Positions 26,449 to 36,000 of a stretch of DNA of 64,000 bases are shown here, in pieces. Both the position numbers and the translations under genes were made by a program. Under the pieces are notes generated by a model that ran no database searches, was not told the origin of the DNA, and worked only from the letters and a program-made list of their open reading frames with translations. The stretch spans positions 1-64,000 of the forward strand of contig CAZAEZ010000004.1 in the NCBI GenBank assembly GCA_964484205.1, given 5' to 3'. The stretch is from M3007 sp964484205. Its GTDB lineage: Bacteria > Bacteroidota > Bacteroidia > Chitinophagales > Saprospiraceae. The first letter of the stretch is position 1, and the number at the start of each line of letters is the position of its first letter.

Positions 26449-27849
26449 TCACCGCTCCAACACCTCCAAAAACCATTTCCGCTCGGTAAGCGGGTCGGTG
26501 GAAAGGACAAACTGCCGGAGTTGTTCGCGTTCCGGGCTTTTTTGGGGCGGCAGGGCGAGCAGGCGTTTGGCCGTCCGGATAATGTTCAGGTAGTTCTCCC
26601 GATGGTAGCCGATCACCCGTTTGCGGCGCAGAAAATGGCTCATGGCATCCAGGTGGCTGCGCAGCACTTCCAGTTCGCCTTGTTCGAAATAAATTTTGAG
26701 CATCTGGGTTTTTGCCGCCAGGTTGGTGAGCAGGTCCCGGTAATTGGCTTTTTGCAGCAGCACGAGCGCCTCGCCGTATTCTCGCCGGGCGTAGTGCAGG
26801 CGCGCCATGTTGAAACTGTAGGCGCTGTCGCGAAAACGGCGTTCGAGGCTGTTTTTGTATTGCGGAATGAACCAGGCCACCCAGTCCAGCGCGTTTACGT
26901 TCAGGCCGGTGATCACGATATTGAAATAATTCAGCGGTGATAAGGCGCCGTTGTGCAGCAGGGTTTTGGTAGCAAGGCCGGCTTTGTAGAGTTCATGGAT
27001 TTCCTGAAAATACCGTTCGTCGCCGGCATTCAGTTTGCGCACGCAATAGTTGATCGACATCATGTGCAGGTCGTATAACTCTTCGGGGGGAAAGGCGGCG
27101 CTATGTTCCGAAAGGTTTGTTTTCAGTGCTTTGAACCAGTTTTCCGCCCCGGTCAGCAGCATTTTACAGGCAAAATAATAAGCGCCTACCGCGGGCAAGG
27201 AAACATGATCATCCGTTTCCACCCAGCGAAACACCTCCGGCAAAAACCAGGTGTCCGGCTCCATGTTGTACACGGCTTTTTCACTCAGCACAAAACTGGC
27301 CTGTCGCAGGCACATTACGGCCAGGGTGGTGTTCAGCCGGTGGGAAAGTTGTTTCAGGTGGCGGGCGTTTTTTTCGGGTTTGGCACGGTGCTGCCGCAAC
27401 TGCTCGTAGGTCAGGCGGTAGCCCTGTTCATGATAGCCGGCACTGCGTAGTTTGCCGGATTCCAGGCGTTGGAACGCTTTTTTGATGGCCCGGATATGTT
27501 CATTTTCCAAACCGAGTCGCTGGAAGGCTTTTATCCCGAGCCAGACCTCCAGTTCCGGGCTGAATTTGAGTTGCTCCACCCGGGCAAATTGTTCAAACAG
27601 GCGCGCCAGGTAGCTCATCAGCAGGTGTTGTTCACTGGCCGATAACTGTTTTTCCGGAAAAGCGGCCTGAAAAACGGCATCGCGGGTGGCTGAAGCCCGG
27701 TTGGCTTCCAGGTTTGCCCGAATGGCGTGGAACAGCTGCAAAACATCGCTGCGCGTATTGAAATACGGCGATTGCAAAAAACGGTCGAATTTGCGGAGTT
27801 CGACCGGGCTGAGGCGTTGCAGCAAGTGTACGAGCCGGGAATTATCCAT
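26449..27849 (-). CDS. Hypothetical helical protein
   Basis: 466 residues, no signal peptide. The N-terminus, VHLLQRLSPVELRKFDRFLQSPYFN, looks like a small helical domain that I have the impression is repeated in hypothetical proteins of Saprospiria; the remainder is a long run of helices (FARVEQLKFSPELEVWLGIKAF, ARREYGEALVLLQKANYRD) resembling TPR solenoids. The function is unknown. It is transcribed alone, and a palindrome lies just upstream of the start. Confidence 0.65.
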   Translation of the reverse strand: MDNSRLVHLLQRLSPVELRKFDRFLQSPYFNTRSDVLQLFHAIRANLEANRASATRDAVFQAAFPEKQLSASEQHLLMSYLARLFEQFARVEQLKFSPELEVWLGIKAFQRLGLENEHIRAIKKAFQRLESGKLRSAGYHEQGYRLTYEQLRQHRAKPEKNARHLKQLSHRLNTTLAVMCLRQASFVLSEKAVYNMEPDTWFLPEVFRWVETDDHVSLPAVGAYYFACKMLLTGAENWFKALKTNLSEHSAAFPPEELYDLHMMSINYCVRKLNAGDERYFQEIHELYKAGLATKTLLHNGALSPLNYFNIVITGLNVNALDWVAWFIPQYKNSLERRFRDSAYSFNMARLHYARREYGEALVLLQKANYRDLLTNLAAKTQMLKIYFEQGELEVLRSHLDAMSHFLRRKRVIGYHRENYLNIIRTAKRLLALPPQKSPEREQLRQFVLSTDPLTERKWFLEVLER

Positions 27850-27888
27850 GGGTACCGTGAGTTTTGGATAAGTTTTGTTAAATCAATT

Positions 27889-28060
27889 CAGATGTCTCCC
27901 TCCGGTCGACATGACAAGTCGCTGATAATAAAACGGTTAATCAGGTTTCTCGCTACACTCGAAACTTCCCCAAGCACCTGTGACGTTTCGAGTGTAGCGA
28001 GAAACCTGATGAGAAAGTTGACCCATAGTGTTTTGTCATGTCGACCGGAGGGAGACATCT
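27889..28060. repeat. Two-layer palindrome, GTCGACATGAC family (copy 3)
   Basis: Arms of 28-29 bp at 27889-27917 and 28033-28060 are identical in wording to those at 15606-15779. Inner arms (caggtttctcgctacactcgaaac and complement, 24 bp) are perfect and differ from the other copies. It lies between two divergent genes. The remaining gap 28061-28374 shows only AT-rich upstream DNA. Confidence 0.9.
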
Positions 28061-28374
28061 AAAAAAACGGTTGTTTTCGGCAGTTAACTTGAAATTAATT
28101 ACCAAACCGGTCGAAAGCGCACGTTAAGAATGGATGTGGATTTTTAAGAAACCGGAAACCGGTGAAAAGGTACAGTCGTTCGTGCAAATTTTCCAACTGG
28201 TTTTAAAAATTGAAAATCAGTTTTTTAAACCATAACTCGTCGGAAAAGCACTCAAGTTTCTGCGAAAAAAATACTTGTGCAGACTGGACCTTCCCTACAC
28301 TTTTGCAGCATGGCGACCGGAAAATGCCGTTGTCTAATCCTCCTATTCGAACGTACCAAAATGAATTGAGCATC

Positions 28375-30171
28375 ATGAAAAGAACACGGCTACGAATGCT
28401 TTGTGCCATAGTGGGGATATTCCTGGTTTTTGGGGCGATTGTCGGGGTAACTGCTCAATCCATTAAGTGTTCTGTTACCGGGAGGGTATTTCTCGATACG
28501 CTCGAAAATTGCGCTTACGATGCGGGAGAGCCCTGGATGCCGAATACGTCCATTATTCTTGAATTGCTCCCTTCCGGCGCCGGCGGTACGGTTGTTTCAC
28601 CCTTCATGTCGGCACAGATCTACGTTCCGCCGGGGGACACACTCGCGCGGGTTTATGCGCTTGGCCTGAACCACCCTGGCGGAAGTTGTACGCTTGTGTA
28701 TGAATTTTCTGTTCCGGGCGATCAGGATATTAATTTAACCGCGTATTTCCCGGTGCAGGCGGTGGATTGTCCGCAACTGCGCGTCGACATTTCCGCCCCC
28801 CCGCCTCAACCCTGCCTCAACCAGACGTACGCGGTGCGCAGTTGCAATTACGGCCTGTCGGAAGCGGAGGGCGTTTACGCCGAGGTCCAACTCGATCCCC
28901 GGCTTACCTTCCAATCGAGTTCCATTCCTGCAACGCCTTTGCCCGGTAACCGCTGGCGTTTCGAACTCGGAACGATCCAATCCTTCGATTGCAGCGCGTT
29001 TACGATTTCCTGCCAACTGGATTGCGATGTGGCGGCCGGGGAGGTTGTTTGTTCGGAAGCCCGTATTTTCCCGGATACGGTGTGCTTGCCCGACACGTCC
29101 TGGAACGGCGCCCGGGTGCTGGCCCAGGCGATCTGCTCGGGCGACAGCGTGCATTTTACGCTCACCAACCAATCGCTCATCCCTACCGCGCCCGCGCTCG
29201 ACTACATCATCGCCGAAGACCTGATCATGTACCGCCAGGATGTGTACCAACTGGGCGCCGGCGATTCTGTAAAATTCAGCATGGAAGCCAACGGCGCCAC
29301 CTGGCACCTGCGCGCCCGGCAGCAACCCGGTTATCCCGGCGGCTGGTTTACCAATGCCACGATCGAGGGTTGCGGGACCAATCCGTCGACCGGGGTTTTC
29401 CTGCAATACCCCTTTTCCGCCGGGCAGTTCAATCGTTCCAGGGAGTGCCAGGCGGCGCAATTGACGGATTCCTCCAATGCCGTCGCGGCATTTCCGGTTG
29501 GATATGGCAGCGCACACCTGATCGAACGCGGCGACGAACTGGAATACCTGGTTCAATTTCAAAATACCGGGGCGGATACGGCGCATACGGTAGAAATATG
29601 GATTGACTTGCCGGCCGGGCTCAATCCGGGCTCGGTCATCCCGGGCGCTGCATCGCATCCGTACACCTTTTCCCAGAATCAGAACGGCCTCCTGCGCTTT
29701 GTTTTTGAAAATATCAACTTGCCGGACAGCGCGGCCAACCCGGCCAATTCCCGCGGATTTGTGAGCTACCGCGCCTGGCCATTGCCGGATATCCCGTCCG
29801 GCTCGGTCATTTCCGGCAATGCTGAAATTTATTTTGATACCATCCCGCCGATCAGCACGAACACCGTTTTTCATACCATCGGGGAGGTATTTCGTACACT
29901 GGTGTCGGGCACAAACCCGGTAGCACAGCAACTGAAACTCGAGGTTTTCCCCAACCCGGCAAGCCGCTACGTCCAGTTCCAGTGCGGCGCCTGCGGTGGC
30001 GCCGACTGGCAAATCGACGTATTCAGCCCGGCCGGAAGGCTGCTGAAAACCGTACGGGCGGCGGGCGAGCGGGCTGAACTGGATTGCCTGGATTTGCCAC
30101 CGGGGCTGTATTTCTTTCAGGTTCGTGTGGACAGGCGGCCGGCAACTTCCGGCAAGATCACCGTGCACTAA
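28375..30171 (+). CDS. T9SS-sorted secreted protein with a DUF7619-type domain
   Basis: 598 residues from MKRTRLRMLCAIVGIFLVFGAIVGVTAQ (signal peptide) at 28375; the frame opens at 28210. The first domain, CSVTGRVFLDTLENCAYDAGEPW, is an SdrD-B-like beta-sandwich. Near residues 430-520 the block ELEYLVQFQNTGADTAHTVEI ... SGNAEIYFDTIPPISTNTVFHTIG (quoted in parts) matches the DUF7619/conserved-repeat type. The end VFPNPASRYVQF ... LPPGLYFFQVRVD is a T9SS sorting domain. It is likely a surface adhesin or structural protein; no catalytic motif was found. Confidence 0.82.
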   Translation: MKRTRLRMLCAIVGIFLVFGAIVGVTAQSIKCSVTGRVFLDTLENCAYDAGEPWMPNTSIILELLPSGAGGTVVSPFMSAQIYVPPGDTLARVYALGLNHPGGSCTLVYEFSVPGDQDINLTAYFPVQAVDCPQLRVDISAPPPQPCLNQTYAVRSCNYGLSEAEGVYAEVQLDPRLTFQSSSIPATPLPGNRWRFELGTIQSFDCSAFTISCQLDCDVAAGEVVCSEARIFPDTVCLPDTSWNGARVLAQAICSGDSVHFTLTNQSLIPTAPALDYIIAEDLIMYRQDVYQLGAGDSVKFSMEANGATWHLRARQQPGYPGGWFTNATIEGCGTNPSTGVFLQYPFSAGQFNRSRECQAAQLTDSSNAVAAFPVGYGSAHLIERGDELEYLVQFQNTGADTAHTVEIWIDLPAGLNPGSVIPGAASHPYTFSQNQNGLLRFVFENINLPDSAANPANSRGFVSYRAWPLPDIPSGSVISGNAEIYFDTIPPISTNTVFHTIGEVFRTLVSGTNPVAQQLKLEVFPNPASRYVQFQCGACGGADWQIDVFSPAGRLLKTVRAAGERAELDCLDLPPGLYFFQVRVDRRPATSGKITVH

Positions 30172-30264
30172 TTTTTGTTTTTCAAACCCGGAACAACGCC
30201 GGCATACTGAATTGACTTCGGGATGCATGGGCTGTCGTATGCCGGATTTTAACCCTGCAACTTC

Positions 30265-32136
30265 ATGCGAAACAAGCGAAAACCAACCCTGAAACGCAGT
30301 CCGGCCCCGCCACCGCCTGGCAAACGCGAACCCGGCCATCCCTTCCCGGAACAGCTGGAAAACTGGCTGCGCAAACGCCGCAAGGCAGTGCTGGGGGCGC
30401 TCGTCCTGGGCTGGCTGCTGATCCGCATTTTTATGTTCGACGCGGTGGCCAACGGCCCGCTGTACCGGATGTACGAATGGAAAGAATCCGACAGCGCATT
30501 TTTTGACGAGTGGGCGCGCACCCTGGCTGCCGGCGACTGGCTCAACCGGCAAGCGCTGCACCCCCATCACGGCTGGCACCGTGAATTTGCCGGGTATTTT
30601 TTCGAAAAACACCCCGAAAAATTATCGGCAATCCGGTTTGCCGATCCGAACCAGAGCCAGGATTCAGAGCCTGGAAAAATATTGTGGAACAACTGGTACG
30701 GCGGCAACCGGTATCACCAGGAACCGCTCTACGCCTATCTGCTGGCCGTTTTGTACCGGTTCACCGGCGCGGGTGTGTACTGGATGCTGTTCCTGCAAAG
30801 TTTGCTGGGCATTTGCAGCGGCGTACTGCTGTGGGATATCGCCCGGCGGCATTTTGGCGAAACGGTGGCCGGCCTGACCGGCTTGTTGTACCTGTTTTGC
30901 GGGCCGGTCCTGTTTCAGGAAATCCTGCTGTTGCGCAGCAGTTGGAGTGTGTTTTTTGCACTGCTAACCGTTTGGACGCTGGACCGCGCCTTGACGCTAC
31001 AGACCGGAAAAGCATTTTTGCTGCATGGGATCGTGCTCGGCTGGGCGGTGCTCTTGCAATCGGTTTTTCTGGTACTGCTGCCCGGCGCATTGGCGCTGTA
31101 TGCTAACCGGGTTCGCAATTTTTCTTGGCCCGTGCTCCGGAACACGGCTTGGCTGGTACTTGGGTTTGCACTGATTTTTTCGCCGGTAATGCTTCGAAAT
31201 CAGGTGGTCGGCGCGCCGCTGTTCAGTATTTCCAGCGTTGGCCCGATCACGTTTGTTGCTGCGAATGTATACGCGACGAAGACCATTTCCGGTTGGCAGC
31301 CGGACGCTTCCAAATGCGCCGAAATTATGGATCAGAGCGGCGGCAGTTTTGGTACGGCGGCCATGGCAACGTTGCAAACGCATCCATCGGCGGGCAGTTA
31401 CCTGGCTTTGCTGGGCAAAAAATTGGGGCGGGCGCTGAACGGCGCGGAATGGCCGAACAACGAGAATTTTTATTTTTATAAATCAATGCTTCCGGCGCTG
31501 CAAGTGGCTTTTTTGGATGGCTACTGGATCATTTGGTGCGCCGTGGCGGGTTTGTTGTTTGCCGGGTTTCGACGCAAAAAAATACCGGCATTGTACCTGG
31601 CCGTTTTCCTGCAAGTGGCTGTCCTGCTGGGTTTTTACGTGCTTGGCCGGTTTCGAATGCCGCTGCTGGTCTTGTTTTTACCTTTTGCAGCCTATGCGCT
31701 CGTCGAGTGCCTGCGCTTGGAGCCGGGGAGGCCGCGGGTTTGGGTGGGCAAAACAGCGGTTGCCGCTCTGTGTTTTTATTTTTTTAGTTGGAAAAATTAC
31801 CGTCCGGAAAGCAGCATGCTGGACCCGGCGGATTATGTTGTTTTATATGAAATTGTGTACAACGACCGCGTGGCAACGCTGGCAGAAGCCCGGCAATGGA
31901 GTCAGGCCCAGGCACTCCATGCAGATTTTTTGCGCCGGGAGCCCCGGTTTCTGAACCGGTTGAAACCCGGGCAGCGGCTGCAATCACCGGCCCAGATCGA
32001 ATTGGCGAATTTGTTTGCGTACCATTATCAGCTGCAAAGCGATTTGTACGACTATGGCGGCAACAAGCCAAGGGCAGCACAAACGAAAGCCCGGGCGGAG
32101 GGGTTGAGCCGGGTGGTTCGCAACTCGGGTAAGTGA
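30265..32136 (+). CDS. GT39/ArnT-like membrane glycosyltransferase
   Basis: 623 residues. A basic proline-rich N-terminus is followed by a first membrane helix AVLGALVLGWLLIRIFMF, a soluble acidic loop with the D-x-x-F/D-E pair (ESDSAFFDEWARTLAAGDW) and EPLYAYLLAVLYRFTG, and then about ten more membrane helices (LLYLFCGPVLFQEILLL, LAVFLQVAVLLGFYVLG). This is the dolichyl-phosphate-mannose/ArnT-type GT-C layout, which moves sugars from polyprenyl phosphate onto lipid or protein. A short soluble C-terminus follows. It starts 93 bp after the T9SS gene, so protein glycosylation is possible. Confidence 0.75.
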   Translation: MRNKRKPTLKRSPAPPPPGKREPGHPFPEQLENWLRKRRKAVLGALVLGWLLIRIFMFDAVANGPLYRMYEWKESDSAFFDEWARTLAAGDWLNRQALHPHHGWHREFAGYFFEKHPEKLSAIRFADPNQSQDSEPGKILWNNWYGGNRYHQEPLYAYLLAVLYRFTGAGVYWMLFLQSLLGICSGVLLWDIARRHFGETVAGLTGLLYLFCGPVLFQEILLLRSSWSVFFALLTVWTLDRALTLQTGKAFLLHGIVLGWAVLLQSVFLVLLPGALALYANRVRNFSWPVLRNTAWLVLGFALIFSPVMLRNQVVGAPLFSISSVGPITFVAANVYATKTISGWQPDASKCAEIMDQSGGSFGTAAMATLQTHPSAGSYLALLGKKLGRALNGAEWPNNENFYFYKSMLPALQVAFLDGYWIIWCAVAGLLFAGFRRKKIPALYLAVFLQVAVLLGFYVLGRFRMPLLVLFLPFAAYALVECLRLEPGRPRVWVGKTAVAALCFYFFSWKNYRPESSMLDPADYVVLYEIVYNDRVATLAEARQWSQAQALHADFLRREPRFLNRLKPGQRLQSPAQIELANLFAYHYQLQSDLYDYGGNKPRAAQTKARAEGLSRVVRNSGK

Positions 32137-32153
32137 AGCGGAGGAAGCTGCCC

Positions 32154-33083
32154 TCACTCCCGGTACTCCAGCCCAAACGCCGCCGTCCAGTCGCCGCCCG
32201 CCGGCACGGTCACCAGGCCGTCGCCGGTTTGAAAGGCGTTCACGTTGCAGGTCATGGGCTCCAGGGCGATGCTGTGGCGATCGGGCGGGGTAAACACCTG
32301 GAAAAAAGGGAAGAGTGCACGGCTGGCCGCCAGCGTGAGCTGGCGGGCGCCGGCGCGCAGGTGCAGATGGTACAGCGTGTGCTCGTCGGAAACGTTGAAG
32401 CAATTGTCCAGCACCGTATCGCCGAGCCGTTTTTCTTTGGAAAAATCCGGATACGCACGCAGGCCGCCGGTCGGGATCATCCGCTCGTCGATTTCCACCA
32501 GCCGGCAGGCCGGCAACTGCATGTGGTGATCCTCCGCGGTATCGGCCAGGCGAAAATAGGGGTGCCAGCCCAGGCCGACAGGAATGGCCTCCTTGTGCCG
32601 GTTTTTTAGAAAAAACGACACGTGGAAAGCACTCCGGTAACTCATGTTGAACGTGACCTCCAGACTGAACGGGAAGGGATAACTCGCGTGCTGGCCCCGG
32701 TATTCGTACCGGCAGGTCAACTCGGCCGTTTCATTGGTCAGCTCGATCCGGACCACTTCAAACGCTTCGTGGCGCACAAAGCCGTGGATGGCATTGTTGG
32801 AGGAAGGGTGGTTGATCGGGAAAAAATGATTTTCGCCGAGCCAGTGGTACTCCCCGTCTTTCAGTCGGTTGGGGAAGGGGAAGAGCAGGGCGCTTTTTCC
32901 CCATTTGCCGGTTTCCAGTTCTTCGGGCGACTGGTACCCGTCGAGGACATTGGCGCCGCGAAAATGCAATTCGAGTACCGTAGCGCCCAGCCCGGGCACG
33001 ATGCTGAAGCCGTCGCCGGTTTCGGGATGGCGCAGGGTGTACAGGCGGTATTTTCCGAAGGGCGATTGCGTGAGTTCAAACAT
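32154..33083 (-). CDS. Aldose 1-epimerase family protein
   Basis: About 309 residues from MFELTQSPFGKYRLY at 33083; the frame extends to 33161. Galactose-mutarotase fold: PGLGATVLELHFRGANVLDGY, FPFPNRLKDGEYHW, NNAIHGFVRHEAFEV (catalytic His about 95), GLGWHPYFRLAD (second His) and EPMTCNVNAFQTGDG (catalytic Glu). It interconverts alpha and beta sugar anomers in the cytosol. It converges with the GT39 gene (17 bp apart). The substrate sugar is unknown. Confidence 0.88.
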   Translation of the reverse strand: MFELTQSPFGKYRLYTLRHPETGDGFSIVPGLGATVLELHFRGANVLDGYQSPEELETGKWGKSALLFPFPNRLKDGEYHWLGENHFFPINHPSSNNAIHGFVRHEAFEVVRIELTNETAELTCRYEYRGQHASYPFPFSLEVTFNMSYRSAFHVSFFLKNRHKEAIPVGLGWHPYFRLADTAEDHHMQLPACRLVEIDERMIPTGGLRAYPDFSKEKRLGDTVLDNCFNVSDEHTLYHLHLRAGARQLTLAASRALFPFFQVFTPPDRHSIALEPMTCNVNAFQTGDGLVTVPAGGDWTAAFGLEYRE

Positions 33084-33117
33084 GGTGCAGCATACAGTTT
33101 TTACGAATAAACAGCCT

Positions 33118-35211
33118 TCAACGCTGAAGCACAATTTGCCGCAAGGCAATTTCACCGCCAACCTTAAGCCGTAGCAAATACGTGCCGACAGGCAATTGGC
33201 TCAGGTCAAACGTGTGTTTCAGCGCGTTTACCGGACCAACAACTTCCGTTTGTATCGTCCGGCCCTGCAAGGTCAGCAATTCGAGCCGCAAATCAATCGG
33301 CCGATCCAGTTCAAGTTCGAGCAGGAGCCGGCCCGCAGTGGGGTTTGGGCGGAGTTCCAGTTTGCGGACGAAAAGCGGATCTGTGATTCCGGTAACCGCA
33401 TCCACCGTAACGCTCAGCGTCAGCGAATCCACACAACCCGTTTCATCATACACCGTGACGGTGTAGGTACCCGCCGACAGGTCATGCACGATCATGGATG
33501 TTTCAAAATTGCTCCAGAAATAGCCGATAAAAAGCGGGTCGCCGAAGTAGTCCGACGAGCCGCCCGAAACGCTCAGGCTTACCGTACCGTTTTGGCCGGG
33601 CGGTATCATCTCGTGTTCGATTTCGGCGGTAGCTGCAAGCGGGTTAAGTTCGGGAAGCAAAACGACCGGTAGCGATTCCCCGACAAAAAAACAACTTCCC
33701 GTTGGGTCGATATTGTACACATAGGGCAGCATGCCCGGAACAATCAAGCCGCCGCCGCCGAGCACCACGGGGGTCAGGTAATACTGCCCGTAACTGACCG
33801 TAGTGCCGTTATTCAAAAGAAAAGGCGCTGCAACGTCGGGTGAAAATGGCGTGCTCACCACACCCGGCACATCGCCCGGCCAGGTGTTTGCCGGAATCGG
33901 TTCCGCGCTAAAACACCAGGCCAGACCAGCCACCTGGCCAACGGTGGGCAGTGTAAAACTGCCGGTATCGAGCGTCAGCACATCGGCCAGGTTTTCGCCC
34001 CGGCACAGGAGTGCGTCCGGCGCCAAATTAAAATTACCGGCCTGACCTGCTGCACAGGGCACGGCAGGCAATTGGGTAATTTCGATGCAAAACTCGCCGG
34101 TTGCCACAATGCCCTGCATTTCGGCTGCATCGATCAGCATGAAGTACCGTTGGCCGGGCGTTGTTTCCAGGGTCAGGCCGGCGCGCCAGTCGGGCAGGCC
34201 GCCGGCGAACAGGTCGTCGTTGCACACCACCGGCGTCAGGTCTGCACAGTTGTCGCCGGTGAAGACCAGCATTTGCGTATCACCGGTGCTGCCCTGGGTG
34301 CTGCCGATGTAATTGGTGGCGGTGCAGGGCACGGTTTGGAGGCTGTAGTTGCCGCCGTCGCCGGTGAAGGTGAACCACATGGTCGTATTCAGGATGTCGG
34401 GGCCGCCGCCACCGGCTTCATTCCAGCAACTGACTGCAGGGTCGGTGGCCGAAGCGGTGGCCGTGCTGTTGTCGAACAGGCCGGTTGTTTGCGGCATACC
34501 CGGGGCTTTCCCGAAATACGCGCTGATGTCCACTGCCGCGTCGCAGGAGTCGACATTAGCCGTGGTTGGGGTATACAAACTCAGGTCGTCAATTTTCCAA
34601 TGGTATTCGTACCTGCCGATCCAGCGGAAGCGCAGCCAGACCTGCGGTTGGTTGTCGGCCACGTCGAGGTCGGCATCCACCCAGCTGTGGTAGGGCAAAT
34701 TGGCCGGCCAGTCGTCGAACAGGTCGTGGTAGATAAAGTCCGTGCCGTTGGTGCTCACGCCCAGTTGGGCGCGGCTGCTGTCGGGGTTGAAGTACGCGTA
34801 CTGGGTAAAAAAGCGCAGGTGCACGTCTGTTTTGCCGCTGCAGTCGACCGGATTACCCCACCCGATCAACCGGGCATCGTGCGGCACCAGGCCGTTATAG
34901 TCGGAATTGAAATAAAAATAACCATCGGCAGCCGTGGGAGCGGCAAAAGATTCCAGATCGGGCTCCTGATAGCCGGTGGTGGGGTCGGGGGTCCAGGTCC
35001 AGTTTGCCGGGCCGTTGGTGATGCTGCCGTCGACCCAGTTTGCGGTAGCGAGGCCTTCATCGTTAAAATTTTCCGTCCAGAACGTTTGTGCCTGAACAGG
35101 CGGCTGGAACAGACTGATTATTCCCAAAATCAGCGCTACGATGCGGTTCGGGTTTTCAGAAAACATTTCAAACAAGGCGACACGGTTCATATTTGGGAAG
35201 TTTGTTTTCAA
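33118..35211 (-). CDS. T9SS-sorted secreted protein with SprB-like repeat
   Basis: 697 residues. After a signal segment (VALILGIISLFQPPVQAQ) comes a lectin/MAM-like region, FWTENFNDEGLATANW, then AVDISAYFGKAPGMPQTTGLFDNS and TMWFTFTGDGGNYSL, a pre-peptidase C-terminal (PPC)-like domain. Near residues 550-615 lies an SprB-type repeat (SLSVSGGSSDYFG ... DLSAGTYTVTVYDETGCVDS). The tail LRPNPTAGRLLLELEL ... LPVGTYLLRLKVGG is a T9SS sorting domain. It is an extracellular adhesin-like protein with no catalytic residues seen. The start at 35211 or at an ATG 21 bases later is equally plausible. Confidence 0.82.
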   Translation of the reverse strand: MKTNFPNMNRVALFEMFSENPNRIVALILGIISLFQPPVQAQTFWTENFNDEGLATANWVDGSITNGPANWTWTPDPTTGYQEPDLESFAAPTAADGYFYFNSDYNGLVPHDARLIGWGNPVDCSGKTDVHLRFFTQYAYFNPDSSRAQLGVSTNGTDFIYHDLFDDWPANLPYHSWVDADLDVADNQPQVWLRFRWIGRYEYHWKIDDLSLYTPTTANVDSCDAAVDISAYFGKAPGMPQTTGLFDNSTATASATDPAVSCWNEAGGGGPDILNTTMWFTFTGDGGNYSLQTVPCTATNYIGSTQGSTGDTQMLVFTGDNCADLTPVVCNDDLFAGGLPDWRAGLTLETTPGQRYFMLIDAAEMQGIVATGEFCIEITQLPAVPCAAGQAGNFNLAPDALLCRGENLADVLTLDTGSFTLPTVGQVAGLAWCFSAEPIPANTWPGDVPGVVSTPFSPDVAAPFLLNNGTTVSYGQYYLTPVVLGGGGLIVPGMLPYVYNIDPTGSCFFVGESLPVVLLPELNPLAATAEIEHEMIPPGQNGTVSLSVSGGSSDYFGDPLFIGYFWSNFETSMIVHDLSAGTYTVTVYDETGCVDSLTLSVTVDAVTGITDPLFVRKLELRPNPTAGRLLLELELDRPIDLRLELLTLQGRTIQTEVVGPVNALKHTFDLSQLPVGTYLLRLKVGGEIALRQIVLQR

Positions 35212-35257
35212 GTAAAGGAAAACACAAAATTCGGGAATCGCCGGGCTGGAAATAAAA

Positions 35258-35293
35258 AATCCCGAATTTTTCAGACAGAAAAATTCGGGATTG
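35258..35293 (-). terminator. Rho-independent terminator of rplY
   Basis: AATCCCGAATTTTTC and its exact complement pair with a short loop; on the minus strand the stem is followed by a T tract. It sits 37 bp after the rplY stop codon and before the next minus-strand gene. Confidence 0.85.
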
Positions 35294-35329
35294 TCCCCGG
35301 ATTTAAAAAAGGGAAAGGGGAAAGTGCGA

Positions 35330-35896
35330 CTACGATGTTTTCAACGCACGCGGGATTTCGATGGAGGCAACCGGCACAGCGCCGTTGTTGGTGATTTCCA
35401 CACCTTCCTGCACATCGATATCGCGTACCCGGATCACATCGCCCAGGCCCATGCCGGAAATATCGGCAACCACCTTGTCCACCACTTTGTCCGGTGTGGT
35501 CAGGATGTTGATTTTGCGCAGCGTGGTCAGGAATTTACCGCCGGCTTTTACACCGGGTGCGGTACCCCTGAAGCGCAATGGAACGGCTGCTTTGAATTTC
35601 ACGCCATCGGCGAGTTCCAGAAAGTCGAGGTGCAGGACTTTCTCCGTTACCGGGTGAAACTGGATATCTTTCAGAATGCACTTGTGTTTTACGCCGTTCA
35701 GTTCAATCTCCGTCAGTTTGAATTCGGGGGTATACACCAAATGCCGGAATTCTGCAGGATCGACGCTGAATTGAACCGGTTCGCCACCGCCGCTTTTATA
35801 CATAATGGCCGGGGCCATGCCGGCATGGCGTACTTTTTTTGCTGCTTGTTTGCCGGATTTGGCTTTCGGCTCCGCTTTTAAAGCAATGATTTCCAT
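35330..35896 (-). CDS. rplY: 50S ribosomal protein L25 (general stress protein Ctc type)
   Basis: 188 residues, the length of the long bacterial L25/Ctc form. The N-terminal 5S-rRNA-binding barrel (SGKQAAKKVRHAGMAPAIMY, IQFHPVTEKVLHLDFLEL) is followed by the C-terminal TL5-type beta domain (VPLRFRGTAPGVKAGG, DISGMGLGDVIRVRDI). It binds 5S rRNA in the large subunit. It has its own promoter-like box (35939-35970) and terminator (35258-35293), so it appears monocistronic. In many genomes ctc neighbours prs or pth; neither is here. Confidence 0.95.
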   Translation of the reverse strand: MEIIALKAEPKAKSGKQAAKKVRHAGMAPAIMYKSGGGEPVQFSVDPAEFRHLVYTPEFKLTEIELNGVKHKCILKDIQFHPVTEKVLHLDFLELADGVKFKAAVPLRFRGTAPGVKAGGKFLTTLRKINILTTPDKVVDKVVADISGMGLGDVIRVRDIDVQEGVEITNNGAVPVASIEIPRALKTS

Positions 35897-35938
35897 TGTA
35901 TTTCAAGTAAAATTTTAGCCCTTTATAAAAAGAGCCCG

Positions 35939-35970
35939 CAAAGGTAGGTATTCGCGACTGGAATTTCCAA
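35939..35970 (-). promoter_or_regulatory. Bacteroidota-type promoter for rplY
   Basis: On the minus strand a -33 TTG (35968-35970) and a -7 TACCTTTG (35939-35946) are separated by 21 bases, close to the known spacing. The start codon is 43 bp downstream. Confidence 0.6.
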
Positions 35971-36000
35971 TGTGCTTTAAAAAAAGTTTCAACCAGGCGG

